NCBI GenBank assembly: GCA_018818965.1
Contig: JAHJQX010000018.1
Span: forward strand, 1 to 58,583
Source of the DNA: Patescibacteria group bacterium
GTDB lineage: Bacteria; Patescibacteriota; JABMPQ01
Direction of reading: 5' to 3'
DNA length: 58,583 nucleotides
The notes beneath the pieces are model-generated. The model did not search any database, was not told the DNA's origin, and saw only the letters and a program-made list of their open reading frames with translations. This document shows positions 9,477 through 19,150 of this stretch, one piece after another. The position numbers and the translations under genes are program-made. Numbering within the stretch: the stretch's first letter is position 1; every line of letters starts with the position of its first letter.

Positions 9477-12230
9477 ATGCTAAAGAAGGCTTTTTGTCCT
9501 CTGATTAGCGCTGTAATCGTTGTCGCCTTTTTGTTTAACCTGGGCTTGATAGTCACAAAACAAGCACAAGCGGCGACTGTTTATATAGATGCCGATAATG
9601 TTAATCCTGGCTCAGGCACTGCAGAAGATCCTTTTCGCTCAATTGGCCAAGCAGCGAATGTTTCTTCTGCCGGTGATACCCTTCTAATAGACGGGGGAAC
9701 TTATAATAACGCTAACCAGACGGCCAGTCCTTTTCCGATCACAATAAATAAGGAACTGATAATCCAAGGGGTAGACAGAGACTCAGTAATAATTGATGCT
9801 GGATATGGTACTAGCAACATATTTAATCTTTCCATAACCGGTGATATTTCAATCGAAAATATTACTTTTCAGGGCTACGATCAAAATATTGGTGGACGAG
9901 CGCTCAATATAACTCTTGGCGGTGGTGTTATCGGTGTTAATAATTGTAAATTTGATGGGCAGACTCTTAGTTGGTCGCCAATAATTACTAATATAAGTAA
10001 TGGAGCTACGGTCAATATTCACCATTCTGAGTTTGTGGACAATAAATCAGAAGCAGTGCATTTTAATCGTGTTACTGACAGCGCCAACGTAAATTTTTAT
10101 AACAACCTTGTACATAGTACAACTGGTTCGGTTTTAGGTATGGGGCCGATTGTTGGCGCCTTTAATCCCGATAACGGCACCTTAAACGCCTCATTTTACA
10201 ACAATATTATTAGAGACCAGGAGAAAGGAGCAGTCATTTTCAACTGGTCAGGCTCAGCTACTACTCTGGGGTCTATCTATAATAATGTCTTCATCGGTAA
10301 TACCTATGGTATTGATGTAAATGATATTAGTACACAATCAACCATCAGGAATAATATATTTATTGATAATACCACTGCCGTTAATGGTGGTAATTTTTCT
10401 GGTACTATTGGGTCAGCTACTTCAGACTTCAATGACTTTTATAACAACACTACTGACTACTCCAGTGTGACTGGTGGAGCTGGCGACATGTCTGATGACC
10501 CAGTCTTCATTAGCTATACTACAGGTATGGGGATGGATGAGATGAACCTCCGTCTTCAATCTAGCACTACTCTCATTGATGCCGGGACTAATGATGATGC
10601 TCCCACAACTGACTACGATGATAATCGTCGTCCTTTTGGCTCTGTTGTTGATATGGGAGTTTATGAAATGGACTATACTCCGCCAGAAATAGGCAGCCAA
10701 TTACCGGCTGACGGCGAGACGGGGGTTGATCGTGAAAGATCAATTTCTTTTCATGCACAGGATAATGATACTGGCTTGGATACAGGTTCAGACGCCATCG
10801 TCGTTAATGTATCAGGGTCAGTATCTGGATCTGTCGCCGGTGATATCGAAATTTTCCCTCCCACCGATGGAGCCGAGGTGACCGATGAATTTATTATAAC
10901 TTTTGTGCCACACAGCCCTTTTAGTTATAGTGAAGTAATAACAGCTGAAGTTAGTGTGATCGATATCGCCTACGAGCCTAACACTGCTACTTCTATCTGG
11001 ACTTTCACTATCGGAGATGAGCCAAGACCAGAACCAGATCCGGAGCCAGATCCAGATAATGAGGAAACAGAGAATCAGAATCAAAACCAAAATCAGCTGC
11101 CGGCGCCAGAAAATGGTTTTATTGTCACTTCACCAGCTGGCAGCGGTGGACCCCATTATCGGCTGTATAAAGCAGACGGAACTTTATTGTCATCTTTCTT
11201 TGCCTATGACCAATATTTACGTGGGGGCTTTAAAGCTTTCCCGGCCAATATTAATGGCGTTGGTGGCGATGAAATAATTACAATTCCCGGTTGGGGATTA
11301 GGGCCGCACCTACGGGCTTTCACCCAAAGTGGTCAGGAAATTACCTCCTTTATGATTTATGACCCCGGTTTTCGTGGTGGCCTCCAGGGCGCAAAGGCTG
11401 ATTTTGACGGCGATGGTCGGGAAGAAATTATCACCGCTCCCTCTGGCGAGGGTGGACCACAAGTCCGCGTTTTCCGCTATCGTAACGGCGTTTTTGAAAT
11501 AGTTACTCAGTTTATGGCCTATAGTAACGTTTTTCACGGTGGAGTGAATATAGCGACTGGCGACTTAACTGGTGACGGTGTGCCAGAGTTAATAACTGTT
11601 CCCCGCTATGGTGGTTCGGCTAACATTCGGATTTACCAATACAACAATGGCCAGTTTGACTTGCTTGATTGGGCGATTGTTTATAATGAACGTTTTCACG
11701 GTGGTGCCAATTTGGCCACTGGCGATTTAAATGGAGACGGTAGAGCTGAATTAGTGGTTGCTCCTCGGAGTCAAGGTGGACCCAATGTTCGGGTATTCAG
11801 TCTCAATGCCGATAACAAAATCCAAGAAAAAGATAATTTTCTGGCTTATGACTCTACCTACCGCGGTGGAGTCGCTTTGGCCACTGGTGATGTTGATTAC
11901 GACGGCGATGACGAATTGATTACCGCTCCGGCTAGCGCTGGTGGTTCTAATATTCGTGTCTACCAACACCGCGATGGTGATTATTCACAGTTACTCGATT
12001 GGTTTATGGTCGGGGGCGATGATAGTACTTTTCGTAGCGGTCTCAATATTCAGGCTAGCGATCTTAATTTAGACGGCCGGGCTGAGATTGTGGCTTCTCC
12101 ACTGCAGGGAGGACCACGGGTTAGAGTTTATGCTTTAACTGGCAGTGAAATAGCTTTATTACATGGATTCTGGGCCTACGACGAAGGAAGCGTACGGAGC
12201 GATATTAGTATTAATCTCGGCCAACGCTAG
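9477..12230 (+). CDS. Secreted right-handed beta-helix protein with Ig-like domain and C-terminal GGP/FG-GAP-like repeats
   Basis: Signal peptide; VYIDADNVNPGSGTAEDPFRSIGQAANVSSAGDTLLIDGGTY opening typical of DUF1565/pectate-lyase-like helices; later GGPHLRAF, DFDGDGREEI, GGPNVRVF, DLNGDGRAEL repeats; EPDPEPDPDNEETENQNQNQNQ linker. Confidence 0.85.
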   Translation: MLKKAFCPLISAVIVVAFLFNLGLIVTKQAQAATVYIDADNVNPGSGTAEDPFRSIGQAANVSSAGDTLLIDGGTYNNANQTASPFPITINKELIIQGVDRDSVIIDAGYGTSNIFNLSITGDISIENITFQGYDQNIGGRALNITLGGGVIGVNNCKFDGQTLSWSPIITNISNGATVNIHHSEFVDNKSEAVHFNRVTDSANVNFYNNLVHSTTGSVLGMGPIVGAFNPDNGTLNASFYNNIIRDQEKGAVIFNWSGSATTLGSIYNNVFIGNTYGIDVNDISTQSTIRNNIFIDNTTAVNGGNFSGTIGSATSDFNDFYNNTTDYSSVTGGAGDMSDDPVFISYTTGMGMDEMNLRLQSSTTLIDAGTNDDAPTTDYDDNRRPFGSVVDMGVYEMDYTPPEIGSQLPADGETGVDRERSISFHAQDNDTGLDTGSDAIVVNVSGSVSGSVAGDIEIFPPTDGAEVTDEFIITFVPHSPFSYSEVITAEVSVIDIAYEPNTATSIWTFTIGDEPRPEPDPEPDPDNEETENQNQNQNQLPAPENGFIVTSPAGSGGPHYRLYKADGTLLSSFFAYDQYLRGGFKAFPANINGVGGDEIITIPGWGLGPHLRAFTQSGQEITSFMIYDPGFRGGLQGAKADFDGDGREEIITAPSGEGGPQVRVFRYRNGVFEIVTQFMAYSNVFHGGVNIATGDLTGDGVPELITVPRYGGSANIRIYQYNNGQFDLLDWAIVYNERFHGGANLATGDLNGDGRAELVVAPRSQGGPNVRVFSLNADNKIQEKDNFLAYDSTYRGGVALATGDVDYDGDDELITAPASAGGSNIRVYQHRDGDYSQLLDWFMVGGDDSTFRSGLNIQASDLNLDGRAEIVASPLQGGPRVRVYALTGSEIALLHGFWAYDEGSVRSDISINLGQR

Positions 12231-12253
12231 TGTGCTAGTAAACTAATTTTTCT

Positions 12254-12288
12254 AAAGGCTGTCCTCGGCTAATTGGGCAGTCTTTTTT
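12254..12288 (+). terminator. Intrinsic terminator
   Basis: AAGGCTG...CAGTCTTTTTTT hairpin just after the stop codon. Confidence 0.6.
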
Positions 12289-12346
12289 TATTGCAAACAA
12301 TCTCTATAATGAACGTATAATATAGAGGGATTGCTGATTATACCCC

Positions 12347-12919
12347 ATGGTAAATTCTTACGATGATCTCACCGATGGCCAGCTAGTTGAGCTAGCTAAA
12401 GTGAAGGCAGATGATTTTGCGCCCTTAGTTGAGCGATACCAAGAGCGGCTTTTTCGTTTTGCCAAGCGGATTTCGTACTTTTCCGATGAGGATACCGAGG
12501 ATATTATCCAGGAAGTATTTATTAAGGTTTACCGTAATCTAAATGGCTACAATGATTCGTTAAAATTTTCTACTTGGATCTATCAGATTACACGCAATGC
12601 TGTTATAGATGCTATTCGAGCCAAACATACTCGTCCCCAAAATATCCACTTGGAAAAAGAGGAGATGGTGAATATTTTCAAGGCTAGTACTGATATTGCC
12701 AAGGAAACAATCGTTCGTGACCATTTTGATAGAGTTAAAAATATTATCGATGATTTGCCGTATAAGTATAAAGAAGTAATGATACTACGTTTTTTAGAAG
12801 AGAAAAGTTACGAAGAAATTATGGATATTATTAAGAAACCTAAGGGGACAGTAGCCTCACTGATCAATCGGGGACGAAAAATGTTGACTAAAGAGGCTCG
12901 CCAGCAAGGGTTAACGTAA
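12347..12919 (+). CDS. ECF-type RNA polymerase sigma factor
   Basis: DIIQEVFIKVYRNL and FSTWIYQITRNAVIDAIR (region 2), EVMILRFLEEKSYEEIMDIIKKPKGTVASLINRGRKML (region 4). Confidence 0.93.
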   Translation: MVNSYDDLTDGQLVELAKVKADDFAPLVERYQERLFRFAKRISYFSDEDTEDIIQEVFIKVYRNLNGYNDSLKFSTWIYQITRNAVIDAIRAKHTRPQNIHLEKEEMVNIFKASTDIAKETIVRDHFDRVKNIIDDLPYKYKEVMILRFLEEKSYEEIMDIIKKPKGTVASLINRGRKMLTKEARQQGLT

Positions 12920-12928
12920 TTTATTAAT

Positions 12929-13675
12929 ATGAGCAAAGCTGACAGTCAAAAAATTGTCTCCGAGATTAAGGAGAAAAACATCAAACCAGAATCGAAGTTA
13001 AAACTCAACTGGAAGAATTATATTTTGTGGGGGGCGTTAGGTATAGTCATTATTCTCGGAGCTTTGGTCTGCTCTTTAGCGATGTTGGATATAGCAGACA
13101 CTAATTTAAAGCTTTATAAAGGTTTAGGTTTTATGAAGTTTATCAGAATATTTGTAACTACTGCACCATATCTGCTAATAGCGCTGGCTGCTTTGATGTT
13201 GGGCCTGGGAGTGCTTTCTTGGCGGCAGACCAGACGTGGATACCGTCACAGTATTGTGGTCGTAGCTGGTATTATAGTACTAATCGTGACGGCTTTGGGT
13301 ATCTTGGGGCATCTAGCTCAAGTAAATAGACGACTAGAAAAAGATTTTGTGGGGCAATTTCCTCAATTACGGGGACCAGCCAAATTTGAAGAGGGGCGTT
13401 GGTTGCAGCCTGAGCAGGGTCTCTTGGGTGGTGAGGCAATAGTGGTGATCACAGAGAGAATTGATCTGCGTGATTTTGCTGACAAAGATTGGCAGATATA
13501 TTATTCTGAAGAAACTCATATACGTCCGGGGTATTTCCCTCGGGTAGGAGAGCGTATTGGAGTAATGGGTGAGGTGAAGGGCGAATCTGAATTTACTGCC
13601 TACGTTATTAGGCCACTGCCAGCTATGGACAAAAAGCTCTGGTGGAAACCAGGCCAGCGCCCCGGGGGGTATTAG
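12929..13675 (+). CDS. Membrane protein in sigma-factor operon, possible anti-sigma factor or regulator
   Basis: Three hydrophobic segments and a C-terminal soluble domain; 9 bp after the ECF sigma gene; no family recognised. Confidence 0.6.
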   Translation: MSKADSQKIVSEIKEKNIKPESKLKLNWKNYILWGALGIVIILGALVCSLAMLDIADTNLKLYKGLGFMKFIRIFVTTAPYLLIALAALMLGLGVLSWRQTRRGYRHSIVVVAGIIVLIVTALGILGHLAQVNRRLEKDFVGQFPQLRGPAKFEEGRWLQPEQGLLGGEAIVVITERIDLRDFADKDWQIYYSEETHIRPGYFPRVGERIGVMGEVKGESEFTAYVIRPLPAMDKKLWWKPGQRPGGY

Positions 13676-13716
13676 TGATTTGCAAACTTCTCGCCGCGTT
13701 CTCGTAGTAACTAAGT

Positions 13717-13752
13717 GGAGGCGGGTAGGACAGCTAGCGCTTGCGTGCCTCC
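13717..13752. repeat. Short inverted repeat between genes
   Basis: GGAGGC ... GCCTCC arms around GC-rich sequence. Confidence 0.4.
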
Positions 13753-13775
13753 AGCCATATAAATAATTACAAAAA

Positions 13776-14270
13776 ATGAGCAAGAACAGGAAAATCACAG
13801 CCGCCGCTTTTGCCATTGGTGCTCTCGCTCTGATGGTTGGAGTCTACGGCATTGGTACAACTTACGCCCAAGACAATGATGCCCACATCTCACTGATCCA
13901 GAAATTAGCCAGTAAGTTTGGTGTTGAAGAATCAGAGGTGCAAGCAGTTTTTGATGAGCACCAACAGGAAATGCAAACTGAGCGGCAGGCAGAGTTCTCA
14001 AATAAGTTGGATGAGGCAGTAGAGGCTGAAGAGATCACATCTGGGCAGAAGCAAGCAATTTTGGACAAGCATGAAGAGATGAAGAACAGGCACAAAGAAC
14101 TGAAAGATCTCGATCCAGAAGAGCGTCAGGCTCAAATGCGAGAATTGCGTAAAGAAATGAGAGATTGGGCAGAAGAAAATGGGATAGATATGCGTGATAT
14201 CGCTCCCAAGGGTGAAAAAGGCATACATGATGGTAAAGGAATGGGCGGGCATGGTGGTCCCCGTTTCTAA
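13776..14270 (+). CDS. Small exported helical protein, Spy/CpxP- or DUF2680-like
   Basis: Signal peptide ending YAQD; charged helices with LDPEERQAQMRELRKEMRDWAEENGID; Gly/His-rich tail. Confidence 0.6.
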   Translation: MSKNRKITAAAFAIGALALMVGVYGIGTTYAQDNDAHISLIQKLASKFGVEESEVQAVFDEHQQEMQTERQAEFSNKLDEAVEAEEITSGQKQAILDKHEEMKNRHKELKDLDPEERQAQMRELRKEMRDWAEENGIDMRDIAPKGEKGIHDGKGMGGHGGPRF

Positions 14271-14356
14271 TCGTCGGTAGCCGAAGATATGATCGAGGAT
14301 TTACTCTGATCATATCGGGAGCTTGTCCTGTCTTGACGGGTAATGGCTTCTCAGGC

Positions 14357-14389
14357 AAAAGGCTCCCTTCTGGACACGGGGGGCTTTTT
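14357..14389 (+). terminator. Intrinsic terminator
   Basis: AAAAGGCTCCC ... GGGGGGCTTTTT stem (two G-U pairs) then T-rich sequence. Confidence 0.65.
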
Positions 14390-14547
14390 ATTTTGGTGCT
14401 GGTTGCTGATAATAGTAATAAAGAGCTTTGCCTTTGTTTGCTGGTTCACTCGGAAGAATAAAAACAAGTTTTACTCTTCACTTATTCACTGCGCAAATAA
14501 AAAACAGCAACGTTGCAATTAGACGTGCTGTCTAGGGGCTATAATAG

Positions 14548-15348
14548 TCAACGAAGTTTATGCCCAATTAAGGCTGCCAGATATACCAGCGCTGCTAGCA
14601 AGATAATTACCGGTCCGGTTGGCCAATTGAGATAATAGGAGAGAAAAAGGCCAGCTACGGTAGAAAATCCACTAATAATAACTGACCAAATAATAATTCC
14701 TTTGAGTGATTTGCTAAGTAGCTGAGCGGTAGCAGCGGGCAGCGTCAGTAGGGCAATAACCAAGATAATGCCAACTACTTTGATCAGAACCACTACTGTC
14801 AGGGCGATCAGGGAAAGTAAAAATAGATAAATAGGCAACACCTTGACATTTGTTACTTGGCAGAATTCTTCGTCAAAAATTATCGCCAAGAAACGACGAA
14901 AGAAAACAACAATGCTAACTAGAACGATAACATCTAAAGTAGCTACCAGCCAGATGTCCCCAGTGGTGGTGAGTAATATATTACCAAATAAATAGCTAAA
15001 TAAATCAGATATATAACCAGGAGTGAGAAAGACAAAGATCAAGCCCACTGACATGCCGACGGCCCACATGGCGCCAATCAGCGCATCTTCGTTAGACTTT
15101 GATTTCTTACTGACAATACCAATGCCAAGAGCTGATAGCACACTAAAAATAGTGGCTCCTAGTATAGGATTAAAGCCAAAGAAATAGGCGATGCCCAAGC
15201 CACCGAATGAAGCATGTGCGACTGCGCCAGAGATGAACGATATTTTCTTTAGCACAATCAAGCTACCAACAATACCAGCGGCGATACTAGCTAGTAGGCC
15301 GATCAGAAGTGCATTCTGAAAAAAATTGTAACTGAGAATTTCGAGCAT
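14548..15348 (-). CDS. znuB: Metal (zinc/manganese) ABC transporter permease
   Basis: ABC-3 family features: KKISFISGAVAHASFGGLGIAYFFG, multiple TM segments; linked to ATPase and binding protein. Confidence 0.88.
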   Translation of the reverse strand: MLEILSYNFFQNALLIGLLASIAAGIVGSLIVLKKISFISGAVAHASFGGLGIAYFFGFNPILGATIFSVLSALGIGIVSKKSKSNEDALIGAMWAVGMSVGLIFVFLTPGYISDLFSYLFGNILLTTTGDIWLVATLDVIVLVSIVVFFRRFLAIIFDEEFCQVTNVKVLPIYLFLLSLIALTVVVLIKVVGIILVIALLTLPAATAQLLSKSLKGIIIWSVIISGFSTVAGLFLSYYLNWPTGPVIILLAALVYLAALIGHKLR

Positions 15349-15350
15349 AA

Positions 15351-16109
15351 CTAATGTTTTTTTAGTACGCGGTGGGGGATGCCGTGGCCGAGTAACTCAA
15401 TATCGCATTTATATCCAGATTTTATCATCGTTTCATTGATTTCTCCACCGTCATGCAGAAAAAGTGTTTTATTAAGACAGGCTATTTTATTGATATAGGG
15501 CGAGATCATGCCGATGTCATGTGATACGACGATAATTGCAATTTCTTGATTAAGTTTTTTGAGTAATTCAAAGAAGTCAGTTTCGGCTTTGGTATCGACG
15601 CTACTGGTCGGTTCATCGAGAATTAGTAATTTGGGATCACGTACGAGTGCACGGGCGATTAATACCCGTTGTCTTTGTCCGCCGGAGAGTTCACCGATTC
15701 GTTTTTTGGCCAAATCAACTAGGCCAACCTTTTCTAGAACCGCGGTAGCTTTTTTCTTATCCGACCCGATAAAACGCTGCCAAGTCTTTTTATTTCCCAA
15801 TAGCCCCATTAAGACCACTTCTTGTACATTGATAGGGTAGTCGAGGTCAATCTTAGCGTATTGAGGAACATAGCCGACCTGTCGTCGAGCTTTTTTTGGG
15901 CTTTGGTCGAAAACTTTCGTTGATCCCTTATCAGGCGATAATAGTCCGAGGATTATTTTCAGGAGGGTGGTCTTGCCACCACCATTAGCACCGATAATAC
16001 CCAAAAAATCTCCAGGTTTGACAACTAGGTTAATATTTTCTAGCACTTTTGTTCCCTTAACATAAGAGAAGTCTAAATTATTTATTTCTACAATATTTTT
16101 TGTTGTCAT
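15351..16109 (-). CDS. znuC: Metal (zinc/manganese) ABC transporter ATP-binding protein
   Basis: GANGGGKTTL Walker A, LSGGQRQRVLIARAL signature, LLILDEPTSSVD Walker B; ATG at 16109 preferred over the longer tracked ORF, which overlaps znuA. Confidence 0.9.
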   Translation of the reverse strand: MTTKNIVEINNLDFSYVKGTKVLENINLVVKPGDFLGIIGANGGGKTTLLKIILGLLSPDKGSTKVFDQSPKKARRQVGYVPQYAKIDLDYPINVQEVVLMGLLGNKKTWQRFIGSDKKKATAVLEKVGLVDLAKKRIGELSGGQRQRVLIARALVRDPKLLILDEPTSSVDTKAETDFFELLKKLNQEIAIIVVSHDIGMISPYINKIACLNKTLFLHDGGEINETMIKSGYKCDIELLGHGIPHRVLKKH

Positions 16110-16113
16110 CTCG

Positions 16114-17043
16114 TTAGTTATTAGCGATGGCATCACCGATTTTTTTAAGGTTGGTAATAAAATCCGCCGCCAACGGGTCAATTTGTACTACATTACCGTT
16201 GATTTCCGTAGCCACGGTCTCGGCATTTTTAGGGCTAAATTGTTTTTGAACAAAAACGGTTTCAGCCCCTTCTTTTTTAGCTTCCGCAATTAATTCTTCT
16301 AATTGAGCAGCCGTCGGTTCTTTACCGTCAATCTCCACGGGGACTTGAATTAACCCGTAGTCATCCAGAAGATAGCCGAAAGAGGGATGATAAACGATAA
16401 TCCTCTTGTTATCCAGCTGGCCGAGCTTTTCTTTCAAATAGGTATCGGTTTCACTTAATTCTTGGACGTATTCTTCTCTATTTTGCTCGTAATAGTTTTT
16501 ATTATTAGGATCTATTTCGCTAAGGGCAGCAGTGATATTTTGGGAATATATTTTAGCGTTTGTAATAGATAGCCAAGTATGAGGATCAGGTTGATCAATT
16601 TTGTCTGCGTGAGTATTATCTTCAAGTTCATGGATGCTTTCAGGTTCATCTGTATGGTGATGATTGGTTAAATCGCGCAAAGTTATCCCAACTGAACCAT
16701 CTATCACTTTCATGTTGACGTTCTGAGCGACGATCTTATCCATATTAGTTTTCTCGAATTCAACCCGACCAGCCTTAACATAGAGATCTGCTTTGGCAAT
16801 CTGGGTGAGTTGCTGGGGGGTTATTTCATAAGAGTGAGGCTCGTATCCAGGAGGGATAATAGCTTCGACTGTCACTTTGTCACCGCCGACTTGGCTGGCG
16901 AATTCAGTTAAAGGGAGGATACTGACAATGATTTTTATTTTGCTGTCAGCGGGAGACTGGCTGTTGTTTAAATTGCAGCCGGTTATTATCGCAACACTGA
17001 TCAACAGCGTTAAAATGATTATCGAATTAGATATTTTTTTCAT
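16114..17043 (-). CDS. znuA: Zinc ABC transporter substrate-binding lipoprotein
   Basis: Lipobox AIITGCN; YEPHSYEITPQQ; His-rich loop TNHHHTDEPESIHELEDNTHADK; PDPHTWLS; YHPSFGYLLDDYGL. Confidence 0.9.
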   Translation of the reverse strand: MKKISNSIIILTLLISVAIITGCNLNNSQSPADSKIKIIVSILPLTEFASQVGGDKVTVEAIIPPGYEPHSYEITPQQLTQIAKADLYVKAGRVEFEKTNMDKIVAQNVNMKVIDGSVGITLRDLTNHHHTDEPESIHELEDNTHADKIDQPDPHTWLSITNAKIYSQNITAALSEIDPNNKNYYEQNREEYVQELSETDTYLKEKLGQLDNKRIIVYHPSFGYLLDDYGLIQVPVEIDGKEPTAAQLEELIAEAKKEGAETVFVQKQFSPKNAETVATEINGNVVQIDPLAADFITNLKKIGDAIANN

Positions 17044-17121
17044 CTTTACTGATTTATAACTCCATTATTGCATTTATTGCTAATGACTGGCAATTAAATA
17101 TTTAATAGTTTCCTAACTTAA

Positions 17122-17219
17122 TTCCCCGAGCGTAAGCTCGAGGGATGCAGTTGATTCCGCCAGTAGGCGGACGAGCTTGCTCGTATTAGGGTAAAACCCC
17201 GAGTGTAAGCTCGGGGAAG
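17122..17219. repeat. REP-like cluster of four adjacent GC-rich hairpins
   Basis: CCCCGAGCgtaAGCTCGaGGG, CCGCCagtaGGCGG, ACGAGCttGCTCGT, CCCCGAGtgtaAGCTCGGGG. Confidence 0.6.
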
Positions 17220-17352
17220 TTTATGTGGTTGGCTTGTCTAAATATAAAAAAGAGGGTCTTAGCTGGTCAAACTAGCCCTCAGATTGGTTAGCGTTGTTTG
17301 AGAGAGTCCACGGGATGATATCAACATATTTATAGGCTAGAAGTATTTTGCC

Positions 17353-17401
17353 TTGACTAGGAATTACCGCCAAGGTAACATATCAACATATATTGATATG
17401 T
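17353..17401 (+). promoter_or_regulatory. Putative arsR promoter with overlapping palindromic operator
   Basis: TTGACT (17353-17358), 17-nt spacer, TAACAT (17376-17381); ACATATCAA-CATATA-TTGATATGT inverted repeat at 17378-17401. Confidence 0.6.
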
Positions 17402-17408
17402 AATAAAT

Positions 17409-17693
17409 ATGGCTGCAAAACTAGAGAATATATTCAAAGTACTGTCCGAGCCGAATCGATTGCGAATTCTAAAATGTCTGGAAGACAGTGAAAAATGTGT
17501 TTGTATGATTTATAAAAAATTAGATCTTCCCCAAAATCTGATCTCTCATCATTTGGCAGTGATGAGAAAACACAAAGTACTAAATTATCGACGAGAAGGG
17601 AAGAGTATTTATTATTCAGTAAACCAAGAAACTTTTAAAGTTTTAAATAAGTTTGTAAAGCGACTAGATAAATATCAATGTTGGATAGAATAG
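17409..17693 (+). CDS. ArsR family transcriptional regulator
   Basis: LSEPNRLRILKCLEDSEKCVCMIYKKLDLPQNLISHHLAVMRKHKVLNYRREGKSIYYSV winged-helix pattern. Confidence 0.93.
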   Translation: MAAKLENIFKVLSEPNRLRILKCLEDSEKCVCMIYKKLDLPQNLISHHLAVMRKHKVLNYRREGKSIYYSVNQETFKVLNKFVKRLDKYQCWIE

Positions 17694-18634
17694 TAGATTA
17701 TTTAGTATACAATTTATTGCCCTTGAATCCCGAAACTAGACTAGGGGAGAGCGTGAATTATTTTCTTTATGATGTGCTGAAAATATTACTCCTAATTCTC
17801 TTGGTTGTATTTGTAGTATCTTTTTTAAGAACTTATCTACCGCCGGAAAAGATTAATCGAATATACGCCAAACAGCGATTTGGCCTTGGTAATTTGATGG
17901 CTTCTATATTTGGAGCGGTAACACCCTTCTGTTCTTGCTCTTCTATTCCAATTTTCATTGGTTTTTTGCAAGCCAGGGTGCCAGTTGGGGTTGCCTTTTC
18001 TTTTATTATTACTTCACCTTTAGTCAATGAAGTAATGTTAATAATGATGGGCGGGTTGTTTGGCTGGAGAGTTGCTGTTATTTATGCGTTGGCTGGTATT
18101 TTAATTGGCACTCTGGCAGGAATTATTATTGACAAGTTAGGGTTAGGTAAAGGCATTATATTGAAGGTAAAAGAGCAAGAAAGTAAATTATTGGACTTGT
18201 CCTACATGCCCAGAGGTCTAAAGGGTAAAGGTGAATACGCTTGGGCTCAAACTAAATCTATTTTCAAGAAATTATGGTGGATCATATTAATTGGAGTGGG
18301 GATAGGGGCGATTATCCATGGCTATATACCAGCCGAAGTTTTTACTGACTATTTGCATATAAATTCTATCTTAGCAGTGCCAATTGCCGTCTTGGTGGGT
18401 ATTCCACTATATGCTGGTTGTTCAACTATGGTGCCAGTTGTTTTTGCTATCACGGCCAAGGGAATACCACTGGGGACTGCCCTGGCTTTTTTGATGTCAG
18501 TAGCTGGACTTTCTGCTCCCGAAGCAGTGATGCTAAAGAGGGTGTTGTCTTGGAAGCTACTCAGCCTTTTTTATCTGATTGTAGCAATTGGGATAATAAT
18601 AGTGGGGTATGTATTTAATCTTTTTGGTTTGTAA
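17678..18634 (+). CDS. Permease of the PF03773 (ArsP/YraQ, DUF318) family
   Basis: FGAVTPFCSCSSIPIFIGFLQARVPVGVAFSFIITSPLVNEV; overlaps end of arsR. Confidence 0.88.
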   Translation: MLDRIVDYLVYNLLPLNPETRLGESVNYFLYDVLKILLLILLVVFVVSFLRTYLPPEKINRIYAKQRFGLGNLMASIFGAVTPFCSCSSIPIFIGFLQARVPVGVAFSFIITSPLVNEVMLIMMGGLFGWRVAVIYALAGILIGTLAGIIIDKLGLGKGIILKVKEQESKLLDLSYMPRGLKGKGEYAWAQTKSIFKKLWWIILIGVGIGAIIHGYIPAEVFTDYLHINSILAVPIAVLVGIPLYAGCSTMVPVVFAITAKGIPLGTALAFLMSVAGLSAPEAVMLKRVLSWKLLSLFYLIVAIGIIIVGYVFNLFGL

Positions 18635-18676
18635 ATTGTATAGTCCGATAGCCGCTACATCTTTAAAAAAGTAAAC

Positions 18677-18705
18677 AAAAAACCCCGCGCTCGCGGGGCT
18701 TTTGT
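18677..18705. terminator. Bidirectional intrinsic terminator
   Basis: AACAAAAAACCCCGCGctCGCGGGGCTTTTGTT. Confidence 0.75.
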
Positions 18706-18716
18706 TAACACGTAGC

Positions 18717-18920
18717 TTAAGAAACTAGTGATACTTTGGTAGCGTTTGGTCCTTTTTCGCTTTCGCCAACCTCGAATTCAACTTCGTCACCTTCTTTAAG
18801 GTCATTGAACTCTACGCCTACCAGCTCGTTGGAGTGAAAGAATAGATCCTTTTCCTCACCCTCACGGGCGATGAAACCGAATCCACGATCAGTCAAGCGA
18901 GCAATCTTACCTTTTTCCAT
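18717..18920 (-). CDS. Cold-shock protein (CspA family)
   Basis: GKIARLTDRGFGFIAREGEEKDLFFHSNEL. Confidence 0.93.
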   Translation of the reverse strand: MEKGKIARLTDRGFGFIAREGEEKDLFFHSNELVGVEFNDLKEGDEVEFEVGESEKGPNATKVSLVS

Positions 18921-19049
18921 TTTGGTACGATAATCTTATAAATTAACACGCGGTATAATGCAAAGAAGAGTTCGACTATGCTATTCTCGCAAACCGTTAG
19001 CACTCTTCGATGATATAGCATAAAAGATTTTATGTCAACCCCTAATGAT

Positions 19050-19118
19050 TAGAGCTGTCTTAGAACCCGTTTAGCTTTAAGCTTAGCCTCACGGGGGTCA
19101 GATTTGGTTTATTGATCT
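19050..19118. repeat. Intergenic repeat R6
   Basis: TTAGAACCCGTTTAGCTTTAAGCTTAGCCTCACGGGGGTCAGATTTGGTTTATTGAT; similar to R3 near 25476-25531. Confidence 0.6.
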
Positions 19119-19150
19119 TTTGCCAGGCTGTGTATTGTCGTGATTTCTGA

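Noticed and set aside
13367-13816. 149-aa minus-strand ORF
   Set aside because: Antisense to the C-terminus of the sigma-linked membrane protein and to the next gene start; composition not protein-like.
17249-17280. T-box or riboswitch before arsR
   Set aside because: Only a simple imperfect hairpin (GAGGG..CCCTC) with no conserved riboswitch sequence.
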